Of a stretch of DNA of 64,000 bases, positions 29,001 to 43,600 are shown piece after piece; the stretch's first letter is position 1; each line of letters begins with the position of its first letter. A program made the translations under genes and the position numbers. Source of the DNA: Megachile rotundata (Eukaryota > Arthropoda > Insecta > Hymenoptera > Megachilidae); the NCBI RefSeq assembly GCF_050947335.1, contig NW_027473327.1:1426001-1490000 (forward strand). The letters run 5' to 3'. The notes beneath the pieces were generated by a model that saw nothing but the letters and a program-made list of their open reading frames with translations, was not told the origin of the DNA and searched no databases.

Positions 29001-30114
29001 TGTGATTGTATGATTGTGATTGTATGATCGTGATTGTATGATTGTGATAGTATGATTGTGATTGTATGATTGTGATTGTATGATTGTGATTGTATGACTG
29101 TGATTGTATGATTGTGATTGTGCGATTGTGATTGTACGATTGTGATTGTACGATTGTGATTGTAAGATTGTGATTGTATGATTATAGTTGTATGATTGTG
29201 ATAGTATGATTGTGATTGTAAGATTGTGATTGTATGACTGTGATTGTATGATTGTGATTGTATGATTGTGTTTGTATGATTAGGATTGTATGATTGCGAT
29301 AGTATGATTGTGATTGTATGATTGTGATTGTATGATTGTGATTGTATGATTGTGATTGTATGATTGCATTTGGGAGATTGTATTTTGGAGATTGTAATTG
29401 TATGATTGCGATTGTATGATTGCGATTGTATGATTGTGATTGTATGATTGTGATATTATGATTGTGATAGTATGACTGTGATTGTATGACTGTGATTGTA
29501 TGATTGTGATTGTATGATTGTGATTGTCTGATTGTGGTTGTATGATTGTGATTGTATGACTGTGATTGTATGATTGTCATTGTATGATTATGATTGTATG
29601 ATTGTGATTGCATGATTGTGATTGTATGATTGAGATTGCATGATTTTGTATGTATGTTTGTGATTGTATGATTGTGATTGTATGATTGTGATTGTATGAT
29701 TGTGATTGTATGATTGCGATATTATGATTGTGATTGTATGATTGTGATTGTATGATTGTGGTTGTATGATTGTGATTGTATGATTGTATTTGGGAGATTG
29801 TGATTGTATGATTGCGATTGTATGATTGTGATTGCGTGATTGTGATTGTATGATTGCGATTGTATGATTGTGATTGTATGGTTGTGATTGTATGATTGTG
29901 ATGGTATGATTGTGACTGTATGATTGTGATTGTATGATTGTGATTGTATGATTATGATGGAATGATTGTGATTGCATGATTGTGATTGTATGATTGTGAT
30001 TGCATGATTTTGAATGTATGATTGTGATTGTATGATTGTGATTGTATGATTGTGATTGTATGATTGTGATTGTATGATTGTGATTGTATGATTGTGATTG
30101 TATGATTGTGATTG
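23045..30114. repeat. A-type superblock, copy 1 of a 7.1-kb pair
   Basis: Matches 39,957-47,068. Fourteen consecutive cassettes, from 23464 to 28210, recur at a constant offset of 16,912 bp (1,208 units). The offset then steps to 16,926, 16,940 and 16,954 as single units are gained. Shared private changes include TGTCAATG (near 25,378 and 42,289) and TGTGGTAG (near 24,845 and 41,757). The two copies flank the triplicated 3,780-bp region. Confidence 0.92.
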
Positions 30115-32648
30115 TATGATTGTATTTGGGAGATTGTATTTTGGAGATTGTAATTGTATGATTGTGATGGTATGATTTTGATTGTATGATTGCGATAGTA
30201 TGATTGTGATTGTATGATTGTGATTGTATGATTGTGACTGTATGATTGTGATTGTATGATTGTGATTGCGTGATTGTGATTGTATGATTGTGATTGCGTG
30301 ATTGTGATTGTATGATTGCGATTGTATGATTGTGATTGTATGATTGTGATTGTATGATTGTGATAGTATGATTGTGATAGTATGACTGTGATTGTATGAC
30401 TGTGATTGTATGATTGTGATTGTGTGATTGTGATTGTCTGATTGTGGTTGTATGATTGTGATTGTATGATTGTGATTGTATGATTGTGATTGTATGACTG
30501 TGATTGTATGATTGTGATAGTATGACTGTGATTGTATGACTGTGATTGTATGATTGTGATTGTGTGATTGTGATTGTCTGATTGTGGTTGTATGATTGTG
30601 ATTGTATGATTGTGATTGTATGATTGTGATTGTATGACTGTGATTGTATGATTGTGATTGTGTGATTGCGATTGTATGATTGCGATTGTATGATTGCGAT
30701 TGTATGATTGTGATTGTATGATTGTGATTGTATGACTGTGATTGTATGATTGTGATTGTATGATTGTGATTGTATGATTAGGATTGTATGATTGTGATAG
30801 TATGATTGTGATTGTATGATTGTAATTGTATGATTGTGATTGTATGATTGTAATTGTATGATTATGATTGTATGATTGTGATTGTATGATTGTGATGGTT
30901 TGATTGTGATTGTATGATTGCGATATTATGATTGTGATTGTATGATTGCGATTGTATGATTGTGATTGCGTGATTGTGATTGTATGATTGCGATTGTATG
31001 ATTGTGATTGTATGATTGTGATTGTATGATTGTGATATTATGATTGTGATATTATGATTGTGATAGTATGACTTTGATTGTATGACTGTGATTGTATGAT
31101 TGTGATTGTATGATTGTGATTATCTGATTGTGGTTGTATGATTGTGATTGTATGATTGTGATTGTGCGATTGTCATTGTATGATTATGATTGTATGATTG
31201 TGATTGCATGATTGCGATTGCATGATTGTGATAATATGATTGCGAATGTATGATTGTGATTGTATGTCTGTGATTGTATGATTGTGATTGTATGATTGTG
31301 CTAGTATGATTGTGATTGTAAGATTGTGATTGTATGTCTGTGATTGTATGATTGTGATTGTATGATTGTGATTGTATGATTGTGATTGTATGATTGCATT
31401 TGGGAGATTGTATTTTGGAGATTGTAATTGTATGATTGCGATTGTGTGATTGTGATTGTATGATTGTGATTGTATGATTGTGATTGTATGATTGTGATTG
31501 TATGATCGTGATTGTATGATTGTGATATTATGATTGTGATTGTATGATTGTGATTGTATGATTGTGATTGTATGATTGTGATTGTATGACTGTGATTGTA
31601 TGATTGTGATTGTGCGATTGTGATTGTACGATTGTGATTGTACGATTGTGATTGTATGATTATGATTGTATGATTATGATTGTATGATTGTGATTGCATG
31701 ATTGTGATTGTATGATTGAGATTGCATGATTTTGTATGTATGACTGTGATTGTATGATTGTGATTGTATGATTGTGATTGTATGATTGTGATAGTATGAT
31801 TGTGATTGTATGATTGTGATTGTATGACTGTGATTGTATGATTGTGACTGTATGATTGTGATTGTATGATTGTGATTGTATGATTATGATGGAATGATTG
31901 TGATTGCATGATTGTGATTGTATGATTGTGATTGTATGACTGTGATTGTATGATTGTGATTGTGCGATTGTGATTGTACGATTGTGATTGTACGATTGTG
32001 ATTGTATGATTATGATTGTATGATTATGATTGTATGATTGTGATTGCATGATTGTGATTGTATGATTGTGATAGTATGATTGTGATTGTATGACTGTGAT
32101 TGTACGACTGTGATTGTATGATTGTGATTGTATGATTGTCATTGTATGATTATGATTGTATGATTGTGATTGCATGATTGTGATTGTATGATTGAGATTG
32201 CATGATTTTGTATGTATGACTGTGATTGTATGATTGTGATTGTATGATTGTGATAGTATGATTGTGATTGTACGATTGTGATTGTATGACTGTGATTGTA
32301 TGATTGTGACTGTATGATTGTGATTGTATGATTGTGATAGTATGATTGTGATTGTATGATTGTGATTGTATGACTGTGATTGTATGATTGTGATTGTGCG
32401 ATTGTGATTGTACGATTGTGATTGTACGATTGTGATTGTATGATTGTGATTGTATGATTATGATGGAATGATTGTGATTGCATGATTGTGATTGTATGAT
32501 TGTGATTGTATGATTGTGATTGTATGATTGTGATTGTATGATTGTGACTGTATGATTGTGATTGTATGATTGTGATTGTGTGATTGCGATTGTATGATTG
32601 CGATTGTATGATTGTGATTGTATGATGGTGATTGTATGATTGTGATTG
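30115..32648. repeat. B-type block, copy 2 of the 10-kb-spaced pair
   Basis: Partner of 20,119-22,582. It has four additional units around 30,360 (TGATAG units and TATGACTG units) that the first copy lacks. Long cassettes at 30128 and 31402 only. Confidence 0.86.
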
Positions 32649-33138
32649 TATGATTGTGATTGTATGATTGTGATTGTATGATTGTGATTGTATGATTGCA
32701 TTTGGGAGATTGTATTTTGGAGATTGTAATTGTATGATTGCGATTGTATGATTGCGATTGTATGATTGTGATTGTATGATTGTGATATTATGATTGTGAT
32801 AGTATGACTGTGATTGTATGACTGTGATTGTATGATTGTGATTGTATGATTGTGATTGTCTGATTGTGGTTGTATGATTGTGATTGTATGACTGTGATTG
32901 TATGATTGTCATTGTATGATTATGATTGTATGATTGTGATTGCATGATTGTGATTGTATGATTGAGATTGTATGATTGTGATAGTATGATTGTGATTGTA
33001 TGATTGTGGTTGTAAGATTGTGGTTGAATGATTGTGATTGTATGATTGTATTTGGGAGATTGTGATTGTATGATTGCGATTGTATGATTGTGATTGCGTG
33101 ATTGTGATTGTATGATTGCGATTGTATGATTGTGGTTG
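32649..33138. repeat. A-type junction with doubled short cassette
   Basis: Matches about 23,409-23,898 at an offset of 9,240 bp (660 units). It also matches the region around 36.5-36.9 kb at an offset of 3,892 bp. A second short cassette at 33166 lies only 112 bp (8 units) after the one at 33054, a local duplication not present in the 36.9-kb copy. Confidence 0.82.
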
Positions 33139-36100
33139 TATGATTGTGATTGTATGATTGTATTTGGGAGATTGTGATTGTATGATTGCGATTGTATGAT
33201 TGTGATTGCGTGATTGTGATTGTATGATTGCGATTGTATGATTGTGATTGTATGGTTGTGATTGTATGATTGTGATGGTATGATTGTGATTGTATGATTG
33301 TGATTGTATGATTGTGATTGTATGATTATGATGGAATGATTGTGATTGCATGATTGTGATTGTATGATTGTGATTGTATGACTGTGATTGTATGATTGTG
33401 ATTGTATGATAGTGATTGTATGATTAGGAATGTGTGATTGTGACAGTATGATTGTGATTGTATGATTGTGATTGTATGATTGTGATTGTATGATTGTGAT
33501 TGTATGATTGTGATTGTATGATTGTGATTGTATGATTGTATTTGGGAGATTGTATTTTGGAGATTGTAATTGTATGATTGCGATTGTATGATTGCGATTG
33601 TATGATTGCGATTGTATGATTGCGATTGTATGATTGTGATTGTATGATTGTGATTGTATGATTGTGATTGTATGATTGTAATTGTATGATTATAATTGTA
33701 TGATTGTGATTGTATGATTGTGATTGTATGACTGTGATTGTATGATTGTGATTGTGCGACTGTGATTGTACGATTGTGATTGTACGATTGTGATTGTATG
33801 ATTGTGATTGTATGATTGTGATTGTATGATTGCATTTGGGAGATTGTATTTTGGAGATTGTAATTGAATGATAGCGATTGTATGATTGAGATTGTATGAT
33901 TGTGATTGTATGATTGTGATTGTATGATTGTGATTGTATGATTGTGATTGTATGATTGTGATTGTATGATCGTGATTGTATGATTGTGGTAGTATGATTG
34001 TGATTGTATGATTGTGATTGTATGATTGTGATTGTATGACTGTGATTGTATGATTGTGATTGTGCGATTGTGATTGTACGATTGTGATTGTACGATTGTG
34101 ATTGTAAGATTGTGATTGTATGATTATAGTTGTATGATTGTGATAGTATGATTGTGATTGTAAGATTGTGATTGTATGACTGTGATTGTATGATTGTGAT
34201 TGTATGATTGTGTTTGTATGATTAGGATTGTATGATTGCGATAGTATGATTGTGATTGTATGATTGTGATTGTATGATTGTGATTGTATGATTGTGATTG
34301 TATGATTGCATTTGGGAGATTGTATTTTGGAGATTGTAATTGTATGATTGCGATTGTATGATTGCGATTGTATGATTGTGATTGTATGATTGTGATATTA
34401 TGATTGTGATAGTATGACTGTGATTGTATGACTGTGATTGTATGATTGTGATTGTATGATTGTGATTGTCTGATTGTGGTTGTATGATTGTGATTGTATG
34501 ACTGTGATTGTATGATTGTCAATGTATGATTATGATTGTATGATTGTGATTGCATGATTGTGATTGTATGATTGAGATTGCATGATTTTGTATGTATGTT
34601 TGTGATTGTATGATTGTGATTGTATGATTGTGATTGTATGATTGTGATTGTATGATTGCGATATTATGATTGTGATTGTATGATTGTGATTGTATGATTG
34701 TGGTTGTATGATTGTGATTGTATGATTGTATTTGGGAGATTGTGATTGTATGATTGCGATTGTATGATTGTGATTGCGTGATTGTGATTGTATGATTGCG
34801 ATTGTATGATTGTGATTGTATGGTTGTGATTGTATGATTGTGATGGTATGATTGTGATTGTATGATTGTGATTGTATGATTGTGATTGTATGATTATGAT
34901 GGAATGATTGTGATTGTATGGTTGTGATTGAATGATTGTGTTTGGATGATTGCGATTGTACGATTGCGATAGTATGATTGTGATTGTATGATTGTGATTT
35001 TATGATTGTCATTGTCTGATTATGATTGTATGATTGTGATTGTATGATCGTGATTGTATGATTGTGATAGTATGATTGTGATTGTATGATTGTGATTGTA
35101 TGATTGTGATTGTATGACTGTGATTGTATGATTGTGATTGTGCGATTGCGATTGTATGATTGTATTTGGGAGATTGTATTTGGGAGATTGTAATTGTATG
35201 ATTGCGATTGTATGATTGAGATTGTATGATTGTGATTGTATGATTGTGATTGTATGATTGTGATAGCATGATTGTGATTGTGTGATTGTGATTGTATGAC
35301 TGTGATTGTATGATTAGGATTGTATGATTGTGATAGTATGATTGTGATTGTATGATTGTGATTGTATGATTGTGATAGTATGATTGTGATTGTATGATTG
35401 TGATTGCGTGATTGTGATTGTATGATTGCGATTGTATGATTGTGATTGTATGATTGTGATTGTATGATTGTGATATTATGATTGTGATAGTATGACTGTG
35501 ATTGTATGACTGTGATTGTATGATTGTGATTGTATGATTGTGATTGTCTGATTGTGGTTGTATGATTGTGATTGTATGATTGTGATTGTATGATTGTGAT
35601 TGTATGATTGTATTTGGGAGATTGTATTTTGGAGATTGTAATTGTATGATTGCGATTTTATGATTGTGATTGTATGATTGTGATTGTATGATTGTGATCG
35701 TATGATTGTGATCGTATGATAGTGATTGTATGATTGTGATTGTATGGTTGTGATTGTATGATTGTGATTGTATGATTGTAATTGTATGATTATGATTGTA
35801 TGATTGTGATTGTATGATTGTGATGGTTTGATTGTGATTGTATGATTCCGATATTATGATTGTGATTGTATGATTGTGATTGTATGATTGTGGTTGTATG
35901 ATTGTGATTGTATGATTGTATTTGGGAGATTGTGATTGTATGATTGCGATTGTATGATTGTGATTGCGTGATTGTGATTGTATGATTGCGATTGTATGAT
36001 TGTGATTGTATGGTTGTGATTGTATGATTGTGATGGTATGATTGTGATTGTATGATTGCGATAGTATGATTGGGATTGTATGATTGTGATTGTATGACTG

Positions 36101-36918
36101 TGATTGTATGATTGTGATTGTGCGATTGCGATTGTATGATTGTATTTGGGAGATTGTATTTGGGAGATTGTAATTGTATGATTGTGATTGCATGATTGTG
36201 ATTGTATGATTGTGATAGTATGATTGTGATTGTATGACTGTGATTGTACGACTGTGATTGTATGATTGTGATTGTATGATTGTCATTGTATGATTATGAT
36301 TGTATGATTGTGATTGCGTGATTGTGATAGTATGATTGTGATTGTATGATTGTGATTGTATGATTGTGATTGTATGATTGTGATTGTACGATTGTGATTG
36401 TATGATTATAGTTGTATGATTGTGATAGTATGATTGTGATTGTAAGATTGTGATTGTATGACTGTGATTGTATGATTGTGATTGTATGATTGTGTTTGTA
36501 TGATTAGGATTGTATGATTGCGATAGTATGATTGTGATTGTATGATTGTGATTGTATGATTGTGATTGTATGATTGTGATTGTATGATTGCATTTGGGAG
36601 ATTGTATTTTGGAGATTGTAATTGTATGATTGCGATTGTATGATTGCGATTGTATGATTGTGATTGTATGATTGTGATATTATGATTGTGATAGTATGAC
36701 TGTGATTGTATGACTGTGATTGTATGATTGTGATTGTATGATTGTGATTGTCTGATTGTGGTTGTATGATTGTGATTGTATGACTGTGATTGTATGATTG
36801 TCATTGTATGATTATGATTGTATGATTGTGATTGCATGATTGTGATTGTATGATTGAGATTGTATGATTGTGATAGTATGATTGTGATTGTATGATTGTG
36901 GTTGTAAGATTGTGGTTG
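33139..36918. repeat. 3,780-bp higher-order repeat, copy 1 (270 units)
   Basis: Every cassette from 33166 to 36148 recurs exactly 3,780 bp downstream. The stretches I compared line by line (for example at 33,421, 34,501, 35,461, 36,001 and 36,241) were identical. It carries private changes TGACAG (near 33,432), TGTGGTAG (near 33,985) and TGTCAATG (near 34,519). This is the most homogeneous long repeat in the window. Confidence 0.94.
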
Positions 36919-39900
36919 AATGATTGTGATTGTATGATTGTATTTGGGAGATTGTGATTGTATGATTGCGATTGTATGATTGTGATTGCGTGATTGTGAT
37001 TGTATGATTGCGATTGTATGATTGTGATTGTATGGTTGTGATTGTATGATTGTGATGGTATGATTGTGATTGTATGATTGTGATTGTATGATTGTGATTG
37101 TATGATTATGATGGAATGATTGTGATTGCATGATTGTGATTGTATGATTGTGATTGTATGACTGTGATTGTATGATTGTGATTGTATGATAGTGATTGTA
37201 TGATTAGGAATGTGTGATTGTGACAGTATGATTGTGATTGTATGATTGTGATTGTATGATTGTGATTGTATGATTGTGATTGTATGATTGTGATTGTATG
37301 ATTGTGATTGTATGATTGTATTTGGGAGATTGTATTTTGGAGATTGTAATTGTATGATTGCGATTGTATGATTGCGATTGTATGATTGCGATTGTATGAT
37401 TGCGATTGTATGATTGTGATTGTATGATTGTGATTGTATGATTGTGATTGTATGATTGTAATTGTATGATTATAATTGTATGATTGTGATTGTATGATTG
37501 TGATTGTATGACTGTGATTGTATGATTGTGATTGTGCGACTGTGATTGTACGATTGTGATTGTACGATTGTGATTGTATGATTGTGATTGTATGATTGTG
37601 ATTGTATGATTGCATTTGGGAGATTGTATTTTGGAGATTGTAATTGAATGATAGCGATTGTATGATTGAGATTGTATGATTGTGATTGTATGATTGTGAT
37701 TGTATGATTGTGATTGTATGATTGTGATTGTATGATTGTGATTGTATGATCGTGATTGTATGATTGTGGTAGTATGATTGTGATTGTATGATTGTGATTG
37801 TATGATTGTGATTGTATGACTGTGATTGTATGATTGTGATTGTGCGATTGTGATTGTACGATTGTGATTGTACGATTGTGATTGTAAGATTGTGATTGTA
37901 TGATTATAGTTGTATGATTGTGATAGTATGATTGTGATTGTAAGATTGTGATTGTATGACTGTGATTGTATGATTGTGATTGTATGATTGTGTTTGTATG
38001 ATTAGGATTGTATGATTGCGATAGTATGATTGTGATTGTATGATTGTGATTGTATGATTGTGATTGTATGATTGTGATTGTATGATTGCATTTGGGAGAT
38101 TGTATTTTGGAGATTGTAATTGTATGATTGCGATTGTATGATTGCGATTGTATGATTGTGATTGTATGATTGTGATATTATGATTGTGATAGTATGACTG
38201 TGATTGTATGACTGTGATTGTATGATTGTGATTGTATGATTGTGATTGTCTGATTGTGGTTGTATGATTGTGATTGTATGACTGTGATTGTATGATTGTC
38301 AATGTATGATTATGATTGTATGATTGTGATTGCATGATTGTGATTGTATGATTGAGATTGCATGATTTTGTATGTATGTTTGTGATTGTATGATTGTGAT
38401 TGTATGATTGTGATTGTATGATTGTGATTGTATGATTGCGATATTATGATTGTGATTGTATGATTGTGATTGTATGATTGTGGTTGTATGATTGTGATTG
38501 TATGATTGTATTTGGGAGATTGTGATTGTATGATTGCGATTGTATGATTGTGATTGCGTGATTGTGATTGTATGATTGCGATTGTATGATTGTGATTGTA
38601 TGGTTGTGATTGTATGATTGTGATGGTATGATTGTGATTGTATGATTGTGATTGTATGATTGTGATTGTATGATTATGATGGAATGATTGTGATTGTATG
38701 GTTGTGATTGAATGATTGTGTTTGGATGATTGCGATTGTACGATTGCGATAGTATGATTGTGATTGTATGATTGTGATTTTATGATTGTCATTGTCTGAT
38801 TATGATTGTATGATTGTGATTGTATGATCGTGATTGTATGATTGTGATAGTATGATTGTGATTGTATGATTGTGATTGTATGATTGTGATTGTATGACTG
38901 TGATTGTATGATTGTGATTGTGCGATTGCGATTGTATGATTGTATTTGGGAGATTGTATTTGGGAGATTGTAATTGTATGATTGCGATTGTATGATTGAG
39001 ATTGTATGATTGTGATTGTATGATTGTGATTGTATGATTGTGATAGCATGATTGTGATTGTGTGATTGTGATTGTATGACTGTGATTGTATGATTAGGAT
39101 TGTATGATTGTGATAGTATGATTGTGATTGTATGATTGTGATTGTATGATTGTGATAGTATGATTGTGATTGTATGATTGTGATTGCGTGATTGTGATTG
39201 TATGATTGCGATTGTATGATTGTGATTGTATGATTGTGATTGTATGATTGTGATATTATGATTGTGATAGTATGACTGTGATTGTATGACTGTGATTGTA
39301 TGATTGTGATTGTATGATTGTGATTGTCTGATTGTGGTTGTATGATTGTGATTGTATGATTGTGATTGTATGATTGTGATTGTATGATTGTATTTGGGAG
39401 ATTGTATTTTGGAGATTGTAATTGTATGATTGCGATTTTATGATTGTGATTGTATGATTGTGATTGTATGATTGTGATCGTATGATTGTGATCGTATGAT
39501 AGTGATTGTATGATTGTGATTGTATGGTTGTGATTGTATGATTGTGATTGTATGATTGTAATTGTATGATTATGATTGTATGATTGTGATTGTATGATTG
39601 TGATGGTTTGATTGTGATTGTATGATTCCGATATTATGATTGTGATTGTATGATTGTGATTGTATGATTGTGGTTGTATGATTGTGATTGTATGATTGTA
39701 TTTGGGAGATTGTGATTGTATGATTGCGATTGTATGATTGTGATTGCGTGATTGTGATTGTATGATTGCGATTGTATGATTGTGATTGTATGGTTGTGAT
39801 TGTATGATTGTGATGGTATGATTGTGATTGTATGATTGCGATAGTATGATTGGGATTGTATGATTGTGATTGTATGACTGTGATTGTATGATTGTGATTG

Positions 39901-40698
39901 TGCGATTGCGATTGTATGATTGTATTTGGGAGATTGTATTTGGGAGATTGTAATTGTATGATTGTGATTGCATGATTGTGATTGTATGATTGTGATAGTA
40001 TGATTGTGATTGTATGACTGTGATTGTACGACTGTGATTGTATGATTGTGATTGTATGATTGTCATTGTATGATTATGATTGTATGATTGTGATTGCGTG
40101 ATTGTGATAGTATGATTGTGATTGTATGATTGTGATTGTATGATTGTGATTGTATGATTGTGATTGTACGATTGTGATTGTATGATTATAGTTGTATGAT
40201 TGTGATAGTATGATTGTGATTGTAAGATTGTGATTGTATGACTGTGATTGTATGATTGTGATTGTATGATTGTGTTTGTATGATTAGGATTGTATGATTG
40301 CGATAGTATGATTGTGATTGTATGATTGTGATTGTATGATTGTGATTGTATGATTGTGATTGTATGATTGCATTTGGGAGATTGTATTTTGGAGATTGTA
40401 ATTGTATGATTGCGATTGTATGATTGCGATTGTATGATTGTGATTGTATGATTGTGATATTATGATTGTGATAGTATGACTGTGATTGTATGACTGTGAT
40501 TGTATGATTGTGATTGTATGATTGTGATTGTCTGATTGTGGTTGTATGATTGTGATTGTATGACTGTGATTGTATGATTGTCATTGTATGATTATGATTG
40601 TATGATTGTGATTGCATGATTGTGATTGTATGATTGAGATTGTATGATTGTGATAGTATGATTGTGATTGTATGATTGTGGTTGTAAGATTGTGGTTG
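36919..40698. repeat. 3,780-bp higher-order repeat, copy 2 (270 units)
   Basis: Direct tandem copy of 33,139-36,918, with the same private changes at 37,212, 37,765 and 38,299. No unit gain or loss was detected relative to copy 1. The near-identity suggests a recent duplication or conversion, or an assembly effect, which the sequence alone cannot tell apart. Confidence 0.94.
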
Positions 40699-43600
40699 AA
40701 TGATTGTGATTGTATGATTGTATTTGGGAGATTGTGATTGTATGATTGCGATTGTATGATTGTGATTGCGTGATTGTGATTGTATGATTGCGATTGTATG
40801 ATTGTGATTGTATGATTGTGATTGTATGATTGTGATTGTATGATTGCGATATTATGATTGTGATTGTATGATTGTGGTTGTATGATTGTGGTTGTATGAT
40901 TGTGATTGTATGATTGTATTTGGGAGATTGTGATTGTATGATTGCGATTGTATGATTGTGATTGCGTGATTGTGATTGTATGATTGCGATTGTATGATTG
41001 TGATTGTATGGTTGTGATTGTATGATTGTGATGGTATGATTGTGATTGTATGATTGTGATTGTATGATTGTGATTGTATGATTATGATGGAATGATTGTG
41101 ATTGCATGATTGTGATTGTATGATTGTGATTGTATGACTGTGATTGTATGATTGTGATTGTATGATAGTGATTGTATGATTAGGAATGTGTGATTGTGAC
41201 AGTATGATTGTGATTGTATGATTGTGATTGTATGATTGTGATTGTATGATTGTGATTGTATGATTGTGATTGTATGATTGTGATTGTATGATTGTATTTG
41301 GGAGATTGTATTTTGGAGATTGTAATTGTATGATTGCGATTGTATGATTGCGATTGTATGATTGCGATTGTATGATTGCGATTGTATGATTGTGATTGTA
41401 TGATTGTGATTGTATGATTGTGATTGTATGATTGTGATTGTATGATTGTAATTGTATGATTATAATTGTATGATTGTGATTGTATGATTGTGATTGTATG
41501 ACTGTGATTGTATGATTGTGATTGTGCGACTGTGATTGTACGATTGTGATTGTACGATTGTGATTGTATGATTGTGATTGTATGATTGTGATTGTATGAT
41601 TGCATTTGGGAGATTGTATTTTGGAGATTGTAATTGAATGATAGCGATTGTATGATTGAGATTGTATGATTGTGATTGTATGATTGTGATTGTATGATTG
41701 TGATTGTATGATTGTGATTGTATGATTGTGATTGTATGATCGTGATTGTATGATTGTGGTAGTATGATTGTGATTGTATGATTGTGATTGTATGATTGTG
41801 ATTGTATGACTGTGATTGTATGATTGTGATTGTGCGATTGTGATTGTACGATTGTGATTGTACGATTGTGATTGTAAGATTGTGATTGTATGATTATAGT
41901 TGTATGATTGTGATAGTATGATTGTGATTGTAAGATTGTGATTGTATGACTGTGATTGTATGATTGTGATTGTATGATTGTGTTTGTATGATTAGGATTG
42001 TATGATTGCGATAGTATGATTGTGATTGTATGATTGTGATTGTATGATTGTGATTGTATGATTGTGATTGTATGATTGCATTTGGGAGATTGTATTTTGG
42101 AGATTGTAATTGTATGATTGCGATTGTATGATTGCGATTGTATGATTGTGATTGTATGATTGTGATATTATGATTGTGATAGTATGACTGTGATTGTATG
42201 ACTGTGATTGTATGATTGTGATTGTATGATTGTGATTGTCTGATTGTGGTTGTATGATTGTGATTGTATGACTGTGATTGTATGATTGTCAATGTATGAT
42301 TATGATTGTATGATTGTGATTGCATGATTGTGATTGTATGATTGAGATTGCATGATTTTGTATGTATGTTTGTGATTGTATGATTGTGATTGTATGATTG
42401 TGATTGTATGATTGTGATTGTATGATTGCGATATTATGATTGTGATTGTATGATTGTGATTGTATGATTGTGGTTGTATGATTGTGATTGTATGATTGTA
42501 TTTGGGAGATTGTGATTGTATGATTGCGATTGTATGATTGTGATTGCGTGATTGTGATTGTATGATTGCGATTGTATGATTGTGATTGTATGGTTGTGAT
42601 TGTATGATTGTGATGGTATGATTGTGATTGTATGATTGTGATTGTATGATTGTGATTGTATGATTATGATGGAATGATTGTGATTGTATGGTTGTGATTG
42701 AATGATTGTGTTTGGATGATTGCGATTGTACGATTGCGATAGTATGATTGTGATTGTATGATTGTGATTTTATGATTGTCATTGTCTGATTATGATTGTA
42801 TGATTGTGATTGTATGATCGTGATTGTATGATTGTGATAGTATGATTGTGATTGTATGATTGTGATTGTATGATTGTGATTGTATGACTGTGATTGTATG
42901 ATTGTGATTGTGCGATTGCGATTGTATGATTGTATTTGGGAGATTGTATTTGGGAGATTGTAATTGTATGATTGCGATTGTATGATTGAGATTGTATGAT
43001 TGTGATTGTATGATTGTGATTGTATGATTGTGATAGCATGATTGTGATTGTGTGATTGTGATTGTATGACTGTGATTGTATGATTAGGATTGTATGATTG
43101 TGATAGTATGATTGTGATTGTATGATTGTGATTGTATGATTGTGATAGTATGATTGTGATTGTATGATTGTGATTGCGTGATTGTGATTGTATGATTGCG
43201 ATTGTATGATTGTGATTGTATGATTGTGATTGTATGATTGTGATATTATGATTGTGATAGTATGACTGTGATTGTATGACTGTGATTGTATGATTGTGAT
43301 TGTATGATTGTGATTGTCTGATTGTGGTTGTATGATTGTGATTGTATGATTGTGATTGTATGATTGTGATTGTATGATTGTATTTGGGAGATTGTATTTT
43401 GGAGATTGTAATTGTATGATTGCGATTTTATGATTGTGATTGTATGATTGTGATTGTATGATTGTGATCGTATGATTGTGATCGTATGATAGTGATTGTA
43501 TGATTGTGATTGTATGGTTGTGATTGTATGATTGTGATTGTATGATTGTAATTGTATGATTATGATTGTATGATTGTGATTGTATGATTGTGATGGTTTG

